Assembly (NCBI RefSeq): GCF_000003195.3
Contig: NC_012873.2
Coordinates: forward strand, 21,230,347 to 21,294,346
DNA length: 64,000 nucleotides
Reading direction: 5' to 3'
DNA from: Sorghum bicolor
Taxonomy: Eukaryota; Streptophyta; Magnoliopsida; Poales; Poaceae
The notes beneath the pieces were generated by a model, which was not told where the DNA came from, made no database searches, and saw only the letters and a program-made list of their open reading frames with translations. Every line of letters starts with the position of its first letter. The stretch's first letter is position 1. Position numbers and translations under genes: made by a program. Positions 48,917-60,884 of the stretch are shown piece after piece.

Positions 48917-51900
48917 TAAAAACCGTCGTCAGAACCGACTGCTTGGATCGGTGGGATCTCATAATCGGCAACTTTGAGAAAATCTTTCTCCCAAACTTCT
49001 CCTGAAATGCACCTGGTCCTTTCGTAAGTATCCGCTTCTGCCGATGCGATAACATAAGAAGAATCTCCTGGGACAATCTCAATCTTGTCACCTACCCACT
49101 GAACCAAGCATTGATGCATTGTAGATGGGATACAACAATTGGCATGAATTCAATCTCTTCCCAATAATAAGTTGTAAGCACCTTTTCCGCTGATCACGAA
49201 AAAAGTTGTCGGCAAGGTTTTGCTGCCGATGGTCAACTCTGCACATATCGCCCCCTTGACTGGAGACACGTTTCCTTCAAAATCTTTGAGCATCATATCG
49301 GTCTTGGTCAAATCTTGATCCCCTTTCCCAAGCTTCCGATATACTGCATACGGCATAATATTAATAGCAGCTCCACCATCAACTAGGATCTTGGTCATTG
49401 GCTGCCCATCAACCCTTCCTTTGAGGAACAGAGCTTTAAGATGCTGCCTCTCGTCATTGGCAGGTTTCTCAAAGATAGCCGTCATCGGATCCAGAGCCAA
49501 CTGAGCTATCTGATCAGAAAATTCCAACTCATCATCACTGGCTGGTGCAAGAAACTCCATCGGCAACATGAAGACCATGTTGACGCCTGCCGATGGACCT
49601 TCCCTCTTAGTGTCTGACGGCTGCCGACTTCCAGAGTTCTCTCCCTTGTTTAGCTCTTCTTGCCTTTCACGTTGCAATCTCCTTTTCTGTGTTTTGGTTA
49701 ATCCTCCAGGGCACCATGGAGGAAGTGGCCTTTGCCTTGCCGTCGGGCGTCGGTTCTCCCTTGACTCCATACGATGCGTGTTAGCATCCCTGCAAAATAT
49801 GAATTCATCGGGAACCCGCGCATCAGCCATTTCCTCGAGCTCTTCTTGGTTCCTGGGAAAATGCTGGACACGGTCACTAAGTCTGTCGTGCCCACTAAAT
49901 CTGCCCCCCAGCCGGTCATGAACTGACACCCTTCCTCTGATCGGCCCATTAAATCGCCGTTCATCATCATGATAATGCCGATCGATCCTATCGTACCGAT
50001 CATAACCGTTGCACTCAGGGCAGTCTCTGACGGTAGGAAGCTTGATATTTTCCTCCCAACAATGGATGAAGAATGGACAATTCCAATGATCCCTGTGCCG
50101 ATTCCACTCCTGTCGGCGTCTTTCTTCTTCCCGTCGATAATCTTCCTGCTGGCGCCGATACCGATCTTCCCGTTGTTGCCATTTTTCTCGAGGCCTTCTA
50201 TGAGTTATGACGATACCAGATCGAGGAAGCCTTCCTGAGCTAGTTCCTTCCTGGACCAAGCCCTTACTTCTTGCATCGGCAGTAGTAACTTGATGCTGAG
50301 GATCTACCGATGCACTCTTCTCAGCTGTCTCCGATGTTAAGACCTTAGCCTTCCCCTTAGCATCCAACATGTTTGTCGGGAAAGGATGTTGGTCTATCTT
50401 CAACGGCTTCTGGGCTTTGGAACTGTCAAACTTGATTCTCCCTGACTCTATAGCCGATTGCAGCTGCTGTCTGAATACTTTGCACTCGTTGGTGTCATGG
50501 GAAGTTGCATTATGCCACTTGCAATATCTCATCCTCTTCAACTCTTCTGCCGATGGGATCACATGGTTAGGTGACAGTTTGATCTGACCTTCCTGAAGTA
50601 GAAAGTCAAATATCCTATCAGCCTTAGCGGTGTCAAAAGCAAACTTCTCTGGTTCCTTCTGCCCAAAAGGACAAGACATCGGCTTCTTGTTTTTTACCCA
50701 CTCTGCCAAGCCGATTACTGGTTCTTCATCAGAATCTGAGCTTGTTGCTTCATCGACAAATGACACTTTCCTATTCCATGCTCTTTTAGGCTCGAAAGGC
50801 TTGATGTCTTGATCAGAAATCCTCTGCACCAAATGACTTAAACTTTCGAACTCCTGAGAGGCATACTTATCCCTGATATGTGGCAACAAACCCTGGAAAG
50901 CCAAATCGGCTAGCTGCCGATCATCCAGAACCAAGCTATAGCATTTATTCTTGACCTCTCGTATCCTCTGCACAAAACCCTCAACCGACTCATCATTGCG
51001 TTGCCTCAACTTGACCAAGTCGGTGATCTTCTTCTCATGAACCCCCGAGAAGAAGTATTTGTGGAATTGCTTCTCTAGATCGGCCCAAGTAATTACTGAG
51101 TTGGGAGGTAATGATATGAACCAAGTAAAGGCCGATCCAGACAATGATGATGAAAATAGACGAACCCTCAATTCGTCCCTGTTACCAGCCTCTCCACATT
51201 GAATGATGAACCTGTTGACATGCTCCATGGTTGACGTATCGTCCTGCCCGGAAAACTTTGTAAAATCCGGTACCTTGTACCGATGTGGAAGCGGGATCAA
51301 ATCATACGCGGGAGGATACGGTGTCCGATAAGAATAAGTGTTGACTTTGGGTTTTATCCCAAATTGTTCCCTCATTACTTCAGCAATCTTATCGGCCCAA
51401 TATGCATCGGCATCTTGCCGATGAGGCGGCTGCGGATCTGGCACTTGGTGGCGAACCTCCACGTGTCTGTTCGGGACGTGATCTGCACGGAACATTGTAT
51501 TGATCACCTGTCCTCCAATCTGCGGACCACCAAACTGCTGTCCACCGATTGGCTGTCCTCCGAGTTGCTGTCCAAAATTCATTGGCTGGTTGGGAATCCC
51601 CTGACCTTGGAACCCGGGATAGACCTGCCCTTGCTGGAACCCTGTAGTCTGGTAACTCTGCTGGGGCGATTGTGGAAAGGCTTGCTGTCCAAGCCATCCA
51701 TTATTAGCGTTCATCGACATAGGTGCTGCCGATGATTGGTAATTGGGTACCGTCGTTGAATTGACATACCCCGACTGGGCCATAGACCTCTGTTGCATCA
51801 GCATTGACTCTGCCGATGCGTTGGGCATCTGGAACATTGAATCTTGAGGATTTCCAGTGTGAGGCCTTGCAGTAGTAGTTGTGGTATACCGAGGACTCTG

Positions 51901-52638
51901 GTTCACCGGCGCATTGGGAGGTGCCGATGTCATAGGAGTTTTGCCCCTCATGTCAGTTATTTGTGATGTTCCCGGCGTCAACTCTGGAGGCATACCGTAA
52001 CCCCACCAGTTGGGAGGAAGAGTCAACCCTGACATTGCCGATGCCAACATATCTGTTGTCAGTTTATGCTGCCCAACTGAAATTTGTGGGTTGGTTGTCA
52101 TCGGCATAGATAGTGCACCAGTAGTCCCCGATGTACTTGGAGGGACGGCAGATTGTGCACTTGCAGTCGTCAAGGCAGCCGATGGAGCCGTGACCTCTGG
52201 TGCCGTTGGCTGATGATGGGAGGGGCCCACATAATCTGGTGGGATTTGTCCTTCCTTGAAAGTTCTTGCCACGGCATTGAAAACCGTATTAGACAGTACA
52301 CCAGCTTGGTTAATCAACGCTCGATTGATGGCATTGTCAACCATATCTTGGAGCTTGCCAGGATTGGCGTCAAAGGTAACCTGCCGTGGTGCCGGCAGTG
52401 CATCTTTCTGGACCACTTCGCCGCTCCTGTTTATGCTGAAAGACCTCAGGCATTGCTGCTTGAACTCTTCCATGGCTTGGGCAATAGCTTGCTTCTGCTC
52501 ATCCTTGAGGTTGGCCTCCGTCACGGGGATGACGTTCTCTTGATCGAGGTCAGAGATCGATATGTTGATCTTGATCTTGAATCCTGTCCCACCGGGCGTG
52601 CCAAAAGATGTGTTGATGCAAAACTGATCTGCAAACAC
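48917..52638 (-). pseudogene. Gag-protease of element E
   Basis: An open frame of 1162 codons from ATG 52638 to TGA 49150-49152. Order: Gln/Pro/Ser-rich N-terminus of about 400 residues, retrotransposon gag core (SGSAFTWFISLPPNSVITWA), a CKWHNATSHDTNEC zinc-like motif, an Arg-rich linker with CPFFIHC and CPECN, and retropepsin with the active-site motif LVDGGAAINIMP. The TGA fits a Trp codon changed to stop; the frame then runs on to TAA near 48917, where the RT frame takes over with a shift. The first ATG lies inside the 5' LTR and the frame stays open across the primer site, so the real start may be further in. Gag forms particles and the protease cuts the polyprotein. Confidence 0.85.
52586..52603 (-). 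other. Primer binding site of element E
   Basis: Plus-strand GTCCCACCGGGCGTGCCA, i.e. TGGCACGCCCGGTGGGAC in the element's direction, seven bases from the LTR end. It has the CCA-ending form of a tRNA 3' end; I do not assign the tRNA. Confidence 0.75.
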
Positions 52639-53305
52639 AAAGGGCTAATACCCGATTCAAATGCTAAGGCGTGCCAGCCGATTTGACCTTGCTATCGGCA
52701 AAGGTGATAACTCGAATACTTTAGTCCTGACAACAGCGATGCGCCCGGATGTCACGGCTAAGAGGTACTCACGCGGAACTTGAGAACACGCCGAGCTTAA
52801 GTCGACGAATTCCTAAGAACTCGTAACAAAAGGAAAAGTATGACGAAGTCGTCGAAAAGTAAATGCTGGAATATGAGTAAAAACGTGTGTTTGATTCATT
52901 GACTGATTTTTTATTACAAGGCCCTAGGGTCTATATTTATACCCTGCTCAAAGAGCTACAACCAGACACGATTAGAATTCGAATTCCAAATTACACGGAA
53001 TCCGTATACAACACGATGCAAATAATTAAGGAAATAACAAAACTATCCCTCGTGACAAACCGAAACTCCTCCACATAACGACCGGCAGCTTCCGGACTCC
53101 CTCTTTGCATCATCGGCAGACCCTTTGCCATAGTCATCGGCAGACTTTCTTATCTAGCCATCGGCACCATATTACTGCCTGTGGACTTAGTCACGTTCAA
53201 CTTCTCCCTCATCGGCAACCATCCTCATCGGCAACCCACTTTGTAAACATCGTACTGCCACCTTATCCTGCCATCCTAGACATGTGCCCAAAAACGGTGT
53301 CAACA
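52611..53305 (-). repeat. 5' LTR of element E
   Basis: 695 bp, TGTTGATGC...TGTCAACA. Minus-strand TATA TATAAATATA at 52932-52941, placing transcription start about 300 bp before the inner LTR end. Confidence 0.95.
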
Positions 53306-53310
53306 GCTCC

Positions 53311-55250
53311 ATATTTTAGGTCCATAGAGCAGGACCTCTCCATCTTATTTATTGCTTGGGTGCCTCACATGGCCCTGGAGATATGGACCAAGATCACACC
53401 ACCTCTTCATATCTAGCTAACACGGCTGCATCCTTTGATCTCATGTTGAGCTAGTTATCGGTTTAGATCTTATTTGTAAGGCTGCATTGCTTCAATCTCT
53501 TGGAAGAAATTGATTTAAGCTAGTTATCGGCTCTACCAGATTGGCAAGTTAGTAGATTCATTAAGTTACCAATATTGTTCGTATTTAATAATTTATTTTT
53601 TATAACAATATTTTGCTCAATCGAGATCTAACAGGTTAGATTAAGCTTTAACTTTGTTAATTCCTAAGTCATCCTGACGAATTGCAACGGATACTAATCA
53701 TTATTAGATTAGTTGATCATATTTACATCAACTAGTGTGTTGATCTTGATTGTTACGTGTTGTGTCTTCGAGATGATTATTTAATCCTAATTAGTCTAGA
53801 ATTAGGATAAGATTTAGGTTAATATATTTGTTATCGGCTATATTTTTAAACCCCACTGACAAGTTTATTAGGTTAAGCTTTACTAGATCCAAATTTGATC
53901 ATGATAAAATAAATAGATCTCGTTTGTGCTTCATGGATCCTGTATCAGCTAAATAGCCGATCCAATCATACTTCGATGAATAGCACATGCAAATAGATTT
54001 GATTCCGATATTAAATAAACTACTAATATGTGTTGAATTTATTGAAACCCGCTGGCCTCTATACCAGGTGAATATGAATTTAATGCATTTATGAAAATAA
54101 CTTATTAAGACCGCAGGCCTTGAGATCAGTTTTAGTAAGTTATCATTAATTTAATAAATGAAAAGGATAAATATGTATAAGCTATCTTTTCTCATACAAA
54201 CCATGTATCGACTAATTTGTCGATCCAGTTACTTTCGCTTATAATAAGATCATGCAACCTGCTTTGAAAAGCATTCAAATGAGTTAAGTAATGATACAAC
54301 ATTGTGATGGATCAATGAATAATAAATATCATAATCATCTTATTATTATCGAAGGATTGTTAGGAGTTGATTTTTAGTCAATTTTCTCTGATCTGCGGCT
54401 ATTTTAAGCCATATATTTTGAAACTGTTTGGCAGCAACCGGCAGCTTCTACAATTTGACATTTGCTTTTTTTCTCTAATTATAGGTCAAATTGACTGACA
54501 TGCCGCAGATATAAATCACCAAACTCAGTTCGTGCATTGAGGCTCAGAAGATCAAAGTCTCTGTGAAGACCATTTTCGCGTTGACAATAACTTATCAGCC
54601 CATGTGGCAACAGCCTACGGGCAAGTAAAAATTGTTGGTTGAGCTCATGTTGTTGCCATGGGCGTGTCATAATCGAACAGTGCCGCCGTTGAAACTGACT
54701 GGTGATTCTCATGTTGGACCCAAGGTCATGCCACCATCAGGGAGTGCGTTGTCGACTTGTCGTGTCCAGTTTCTTGCAAATTTGACTTGCTCAGGATGAG
54801 GGCGGCCAACGTCGTTGTCCATCTCGCTATTGATCTGGTGGTCATAGCCAAGAACAAGTTCATGTGGCTCAGGTCATATCCACATCCTCATTGTCCCTGC
54901 CCCCAGCTGATTAAAAATATGTTGTCAATGGAAAATCCTAATGAAAGACCCCTGCTCACATATTCTTTCAGGGTCTTATCTTTGATCACCGATATTTTCT
55001 ATTTGAACATGCATAAGTCGTCATATTACGAAATTGCTGAAATCAAAATCTATACATATGATTTTGGTGATTCCAATCCATAAGCTTTAGCATAATTTTT
55101 ATTATTAGTGCCCAAAGTAAGGTTTTCACATGAACCATGTCTAAAACATACTTGCTCCACCTAAAATTAAAAGAATGTCATCCTAGGTTTAGATTAATTC
55201 AAACTGACTAGGTATACTAAAAGTATGCATTCAGAACAACAAAGCAGATT
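53311..55250. other. Unassigned stretch between the retroelement nest and the SWEET gene
   Basis: AT-rich, with scattered AGCCGATCC/ATCGGCT words that are also frequent in the Tat elements. The only notable frames are a 77-codon minus frame at 54479-54712 and a neighbouring minus frame around 54715-54900 containing EMDNDVGRPHPEQVKFARNW. They look more protein-like than their surroundings but I do not recognise them. No exon structure could be assigned. Confidence 0.4.
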
Positions 55251-55658
55251 GCTTTGCTTCAAAATAATATTTTATTAAAGAAATTTCCAACGCGAGCACC
55301 ATCCTGAAAATGAAAGGAGGATATAGAAACAAGAAATTAAAAAAGGCGGAGCATTAAACGACGGAAAAATCGATCAGCTATGGCGTGCGGAATAAGAAGA
55401 CGCAAGGACCTCCGTCCAGTAACAGCAGTAGTAAGACCAGCAATAAGACTGCAGCAGACGATTATATATCATAAATGTGAACGCAGCAGCGCAGCCCTTC
55501 TTGTGCTGTATATGTTTGGTTATACTAGTAGGATGCAGAATGTAATAGCATTAGAAAGACTACGACAGCAGCATATAAGATGCATATGCATGGATCATCA
55601 TCCCTTGGGGAAGATGCATTGCTTGGTCTTGTCGTCGCCTTCCTGTTTTGATCACTGA

Positions 55659-58600
55659 TCAGTAGGTGTTGCCGTTGTTGTTGGGGGGCGTGGCGTCGGT
55701 GACCACCTCCATCACGGTTCCCTGCTGGTGGTCAGCCTTGCGCTTGCGTGCCTCGATGATCTGCTGGGTGTTCTTGTAGAACATGGCGTACAGGACCAGC
55801 TGACCCAGCGCGAACAACACGCCCAGCCCGTTGGGGATCTGCATGCATGCAAGAATATTGCATTATTAGTCATTCATCATCATCAATCAGCAGTACACAT
55901 ACATAACGAGAAATAAAAATAGCGGAGATTGACTGTAGGTAGGCGGCGAGTTCGGTCAGGATGCAAGAACCAGTTGGATGCAGAGTACAAGTGTACTGGT
56001 TGCCTGATCCAAGGGGCATCAAGCGGAGGAGTCCTACAGGATACAGATAAGACGGTATCGTGTACTACTGTTGTCGAGTACCGTGCCCACGCCTTCACAT
56101 TCAGTCGTCACTCGTTAGATGCAGAAGATAGAACGGACATATGTACAGGCGCGTAGGTCCATGGATCCACCACATCCACGACCTGCGCACCGGCCAATAT
56201 GACGATGCAAAAGCATGAATCCAAGCTACTAGAAGGCGCTGCATTGGGAGTATCGACCAGCAGGTAGCTGTGGACGGACGCCAACAAGATGCCGGAGCCG
56301 GTACGTACGTCGAGACGAGGCAGAGACGCTACTCTATCGGCTGAATGGAGGACGGTGGAGTCATGTGCATGCGTCCAACACGGCATGCAGACCAGGGCTT
56401 GTGTCGTAGGTGTAGTTTGGACTAGCTAGGTGGCCCCTGCTGTGCTTTGAAAAGTGAAAAGTTTTCGGTACTATAGCATTTTCGTTTGTTTGTTACAAAT
56501 ATTATCCAATCATGGACTAACTAGGATCAAAAGATTCGTCTCGTGATTTACAGTTAAACTGTGTAATTAGTTTTTGTTTTCGTCTATATTTAATGTTTCA
56601 TGCATATGCGACAAGATTTGATGTGATGGGGAATCTTGAAAGCTTTTTGGTTTTCAGAGTGAACTAAACAAGGCCCCTATTTGGTTTCAAGTGATATTTT
56701 TTATCATACATCAAATCGAATGTCCAGACCCACATATATCCAAAATTTTAAAAATTTACAAGATTTCTCGTCAGCGAATCTTTGAACATATGCATTGAGC
56801 ATTAAAATATAGTTAAAAAATAACTAATTACACAGTTTACCTGTAAATCGCGAGACGAATTTTTTGAGCCTATTTAATCTATGGTTGGACAACGTTTGTC
56901 AATTACAAACGAAAGTGCTACAGTGTGAAACTTCAAAAAATTTTTGCATCTAAACAGGCCTTAGACACATACATGAAGTACTAAATAAATATTATTTGCA
57001 GAACTAAAGAAACAGCTAAAGAATAATTAGCAAGACGAATATTTTAAGTCCAATTAGTCTATAATCAAACAGTAATTATCAAATAAAACGAAAATTCTAG
57101 GGTAAGACTGATTGGCACTGTTCAGTTGTTCTCCGATGGCGACGTTGCCATCGTCTCAACCGACGACCGCAAGCACGCGGACAAGCGCTCGCTCGCTACA
57201 GCAGGAGTGGAGAAAGCTAAAGAAGCTAGCCAGCATGCCACGTCGGTTGTGTCCGTCGCGTTGATCTCAACCCGCGAAGGGCTCGGTGGGGGCGGCCGCG
57301 GCCGCCTGCTGTGTGGATGTGGGAACGCGCGCGTGCGCCATGATTTGGTGGGTGCCGCGCGCGACAGCGACGCCGCGTGCGCGCGCTACAGGCGCCGCGA
57401 GAATTGGCAGGAGCCGGCTGTTGCTGCATGTATTTGAAGCAAAGGCCTAGGACGGTAGGGATGGGGGATACATGGGTCGATCCCAGCTTGGTCTTCGATC
57501 TAGTCTCGTAGCCTTAACGCCAATTTTAGGTGTCACACATAGGTTAACCTAGCTCACTATTAAAAGACTGTCATCTCTCGCTTATTACCATAATAGATTG
57601 TATGGGTGCCGCACGCGACAGCGACGACTTGTGCGTGTGCGTCTGAACGGACTGATAAGTTGGGTTAGGTTGGAGCCTCGGCTGCCGCTAATTAAGCTTG
57701 ATGTCATTCCAACGTTTTCGACCAAAGGCCTATGGCGAGGAACTTTGACCTTACAGCACAACTATGGTCTCGTAGTAGTGGGACCGAGCATCTCCAACAT
57801 ACTAGGTAAAATTATATTCTAAAATACAAGATTTAACTATTTTGTAAAATAAAAAACTCATAAAAAACGTAGCATTCCACAATAGCCTTTGTATGGATAA
57901 GCAGTGATGATGACATGTTATCTATGGCTAGCGAAGCGAAAGTCTAGGGTTAGCAAACTTGCTATTTTAACAAACTAGATAGCACAACTGTTGGACTTTA
58001 AACTTTACTTCAATAATCTAAAAATAGCCTATATAAGATAGATACCATATCTATTGGAGTTACTCTTACGCACAACTATGACCTTTGATGACAATTTTTT
58101 GTCCATGCTCATATTCTGCATGATGAATCCGGTGGTTATACAATATTGGTACCATACAACATTGTGGATGTCGTGGCCTCAGAGATACACTTTGTCGGTC
58201 TCAAAAGAATGTTGTCCTAGATTTAGATTAAATTTAACTTTATTAGTTTTTATCTAAGACCGCAAGGATAAACATTATTAAATCTTATCTTAGAATGTTA
58301 TCATGTAGAATTGATATCAATATTATATCTCAAATAGATTTATCATAATTTTTTTATTATTTATTTAGTCATACTTATTATGTATCATAAGTATTAATAT
58401 TTTTTATATATAATTAGTCAAAATTAAGATCAATTGACTTCTTGAAAAATGAGAAACCATTTATTTATGGATTGCCCAACAAACCTGCTTGCATCCAAAA
58501 ACCCCCTTGTCAATTTCCACCTAAGTTAAGCATGCTGACTTGTCCACGGTCAAAAAACTGTCCAGATTCCCACTGATGTACTAGCTAGAGATGCTGAGCT

Positions 58601-60624
58601 AGTCCTATAATGCTAGATAAACAAAACTGAATGTAAAATTTATCCAACAGGTTACTAGCAGTAGTTGCTTACGGTGATATAGACATCAAAGCGGATGAGC
58701 GCGTAGGCAGTCCAGCAAATGCTATTCGCGAGGGAGGCCAGGGACAGGAACAGCGGCATGTATTCCACGCTCTTTGTCTCGATCACCATTTTCTGGCCAA
58801 TCATGCAAAAAGACACACACACAGCACGAAGGAAAAATCTTTAGTATCATATCGTCATGAGTAAATCATGGACAAAATCACGACATGCATGTGAAAGAAA
58901 ACTGAACCAATACCTTCAGCAATGATGACAAGGCATGAATTAATTGCATGAATGCACCAAAAGAAAAAAAAAACCAAAGCACTAGTATTTTTCGAAATTA
59001 ATCGAAGGAAGTCTATTGGTTCTGCATAGTATACTGTATACTTGATAACAGCTGTGAAAGGCATGCGTCTGTGTCTGGTTTGTTTATTCTAATCTCCAAT
59101 AAATAAAATCTCCGTGAGCAGTCAAATGAAATAAAAAATGACCAATGGCATGTTCGTTTCCTATGCTACATTCCAATAATCAACACCAGTGATTTAATCA
59201 GGCAGTTCAGAAAAAACAAATCGTTATTGCCTATTAGGAACACACCCACAGCTACAATATAATACCTTGCTCCTTGAGAAGAATAAAATTCTCTTACAAT
59301 GCAATATAAATGCTAATAGCTAGATTAAGTATACAATGTATTTTATAGTGTATCTCTTTGGTGTCGATCACAAATATTAATATTCTTTAATTTCGATAAA
59401 GATAATTTAACTAAAACATGACTAAATATTAACTAGTAGCTAGTATAGCATTCATTACGTACGTACCATGACAGAGAGCGGCGCGGCGTACATGCCGGTG
59501 CCAAAGAAGACGGAGACGATGCCGACGACCATGGACCTACGCTCGTGCGTATGCGCCAGGCTGAGCACTAACGCGGCCAGGGCGACGACAAAGGCGACCT
59601 CGGCGGCGAACAGGAGGACGACCTTGCGGCGCACCGCCCCCGTGGAGCAGAGGATGAAGAGGACGACGTAGGAGAGCTGGATGAGCATGCCGGTGCCGTT
59701 GATGGTGACCACCAGCATGCTGTGCGGGTGCACCACCGGCAAGCCGTACACCACCCACATCATGCAGTTAAGCAGCGTCGCCACGTACGGGATCGGCGAG
59801 TACTGCTCCACTGCACGCTTCTTCCAGATGCCGACGAAGGTGGGCCTGCACGTATTTGATAATTTATTTATTACTAGTGTGTTTGTTTGCGCAAAGTCAA
59901 TTGTGAGATTAATTTTCTCTTTAGTATGTATATATGTAGATATAATACAAAAGAATGAGGAGCGGAATTAATGGATTCTCTTACACCGGGGAGAGGAAGA
60001 GCACAAGGGCGGTCCCATTGCCTGCAACAGCGTAACACCCACAAAAAAGAAATTAGCTAGTGGATTCTTCCAGTTTTGGTTCAAACTACTACTTGCACTG
60101 GTACGTAGTAGATCCAAATTCAAAATAATAGATCGAGTTGGACATGAAAGCTCGCTCGTGACAAGGATGAACTAACCATCTATAACGTCTTTGGGATTGG
60201 GCGCACCAAAGACAAAGCAAAAGAAACCCGTAGAAAATGACTGATACATTCGGCTGTTAAGGTATGATAGATAGTTCTATTGATTGATTTGCTGTTAGAG
60301 AAAAATACTATTGAATAACTGATAGATTCGGCTGATAAGCTCAAGCGAATAAGCTTAAATCGAGAAGGATAATGCAACGAAAAGGAAGTTCGCTGGAATT
60401 GAAAAAACAAGGGCAGGCCATGATGGCCCGGAGGAGCGAGACCGTGCTGCAGCTACCGTTGCCGCAGTGAGTATGTTCGTATGGTATATGTTCATTCATC
60501 AAAGTTGTCACAATAATGAAAGAAAGGGACCGGCCGGCATGCAGCGACCATGGAACATACGCGAGGGATGCGTGGACTCACCGATGACGCCGATAGCCGT
60601 ACGGATGGTATCCTTGGAGACCAT
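55659..60624 (-). CDS. SWEET4: SWEET sugar transporter, SWEET4-like
   Basis: Five exons on the minus strand: 60624-60582, 60021-59985, 59845-59467, 58792-58673 and 55838-55659. All introns are GT-AG, phases are consistent, and the product is 252 residues, normal for the family. It has two MtN3/saliva repeats (about residues 8-95 and 129-213), hence seven predicted membrane helices, and a hydrophilic tail (IIEARKRK). N76 (VTINGTG), W180 (CWTAYAL) and N196 (IPNGLG) match the sugar-pocket residues of Arabidopsis SWEET1. The start [15 protein letters not shown] and [20 protein letters not shown] match grass SWEET4 as I recall it. SWEETs are facilitators; clade II members mainly carry hexoses across the plasma membrane, and SWEET4 in maize and rice supports grain filling. 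An AATAAA-type signal near 55268-55273 would give a ~390-base 3' UTR. The 2834-bp last intron holds MITEs. Paralogue number is not certain. Confidence 0.93.
56433..56675 (-). mobile_element. MITE 1 in SWEET intron 4
   Basis: On the minus strand it starts GGGGCCTTGTTTAGTTCAC and has the familiar grass MITE core ACTAATTACACAGTTT and CGAGACGAATCTTTTGA. The right end AACTAAACAAGGCC matches the usual terminal repeat; the left end (GGCCCCTGCTG) is diverged. Confidence 0.75.
56671..56962 (+). mobile_element. MITE 2 in SWEET intron 4, inverted relative to MITE 1
   Basis: Runs GGCCCCTATTTGG... to ...GCATCTAAACAGGCC, with core blocks ACTAATTACACAGTTTACCTG and GCGAGACGAATTTTTTGAG that are the same family as MITE 1 read from the other strand. 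Its left terminus overlaps the right terminus of MITE 1. Confidence 0.75.
56963..57105. repeat. Third, truncated MITE-like copy
   Basis: Contains AATAATTAGCAAGACGAATATTTTAAG and ATTAGTCTATAATCAAACAG-type blocks of the same superfamily, but without recognisable ends. Confidence 0.5.
57120..57660. other. GC-rich, partly duplicated insert in SWEET intron 4
   Basis: Strongly GC-rich at 57126-57437 in an otherwise AT-rich intron. GGGTGCCGC(G/A)CGCGACAGCGACG at about 57350 recurs at about 57604, and CAAAGGCCTA recurs at 57442 and 57723, so a segment of about 250 bp was duplicated. Open frames on both strands are explained by base composition. It may be a captured gene fragment; no parent gene recognised. 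Confidence 0.4.
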
Positions 60625-60771
60625 GGTCGGTGGCGCTAGCGAGCTTTGCTTTGATTTGGCCGACTGATCGGAGAGATAGCCGGCCGGTCGTCGTCGACTG
60701 GCAAAGCTAGGTAGAGAAATGTAGTGCTCCTGCCGAGTGACACAGGAACAAGCTAGGCACCGAGGGGGCCC

Positions 60772-60779
60772 CTTAAATA
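60772..60779 (-). promoter_or_regulatory. Candidate TATA box of the SWEET gene
   Basis: Minus-strand TATTTAAG, about 150 bp before the ATG at 60624, followed by a short leader. A CT-rich tract (about 60835-60880, TCTCGCTCTCGCTCTCGCT) lies just upstream. Only position and motif support it. Confidence 0.45.
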
Positions 60780-60884
60780 GAGGTAGGAAGCACCCTTTGG
60801 TGGACCTATCACGCGGCCGATTTCTACAGCTCCGTCTCTATCTCTATCTGACTCCTCTCTCGCTCTCGCTCTCGCTGCACAAAA

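Larger units (their letters stand above)
40932..53305 (-). mobile_element. Element E: young Tat-lineage Ty3/gypsy element with an antisense gene
   Basis: Complete 12,374-bp element with target duplication GCTCC (40927-40931 and 53306-53310). Both LTRs are 695 bp and differ at about 5 positions by hand comparison. Read on the minus strand: 5' LTR, primer site, gag-protease, RT, two RNase H domains, integrase, then a gene on the opposite strand, PPT and 3' LTR. Tandem RNase H domains plus an extra antisense gene before the 3' LTR match the Tat lineage (Grande, RIRE2, Retand relatives). Stops and a frame change in its proteins make it unlikely to be autonomous despite recent insertion. Confidence 0.93.

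Noticed and set aside
49568..50238. Plus-strand ORFs opposite the E gag
   Set aside because: Shadow frames of the minus-strand gag-protease; hydrophobic low-information peptides with no splice context.
57126..57437. 103-codon GC-rich ORF as a host gene
   Set aside because: Inside an intron of the opposite-strand gene, open on both strands, compositionally biased.
60180..60410. 76-codon minus-strand ORF in SWEET intron 1
   Set aside because: No family motifs, and it lies wholly within an intron whose flanking exons join in frame without it.
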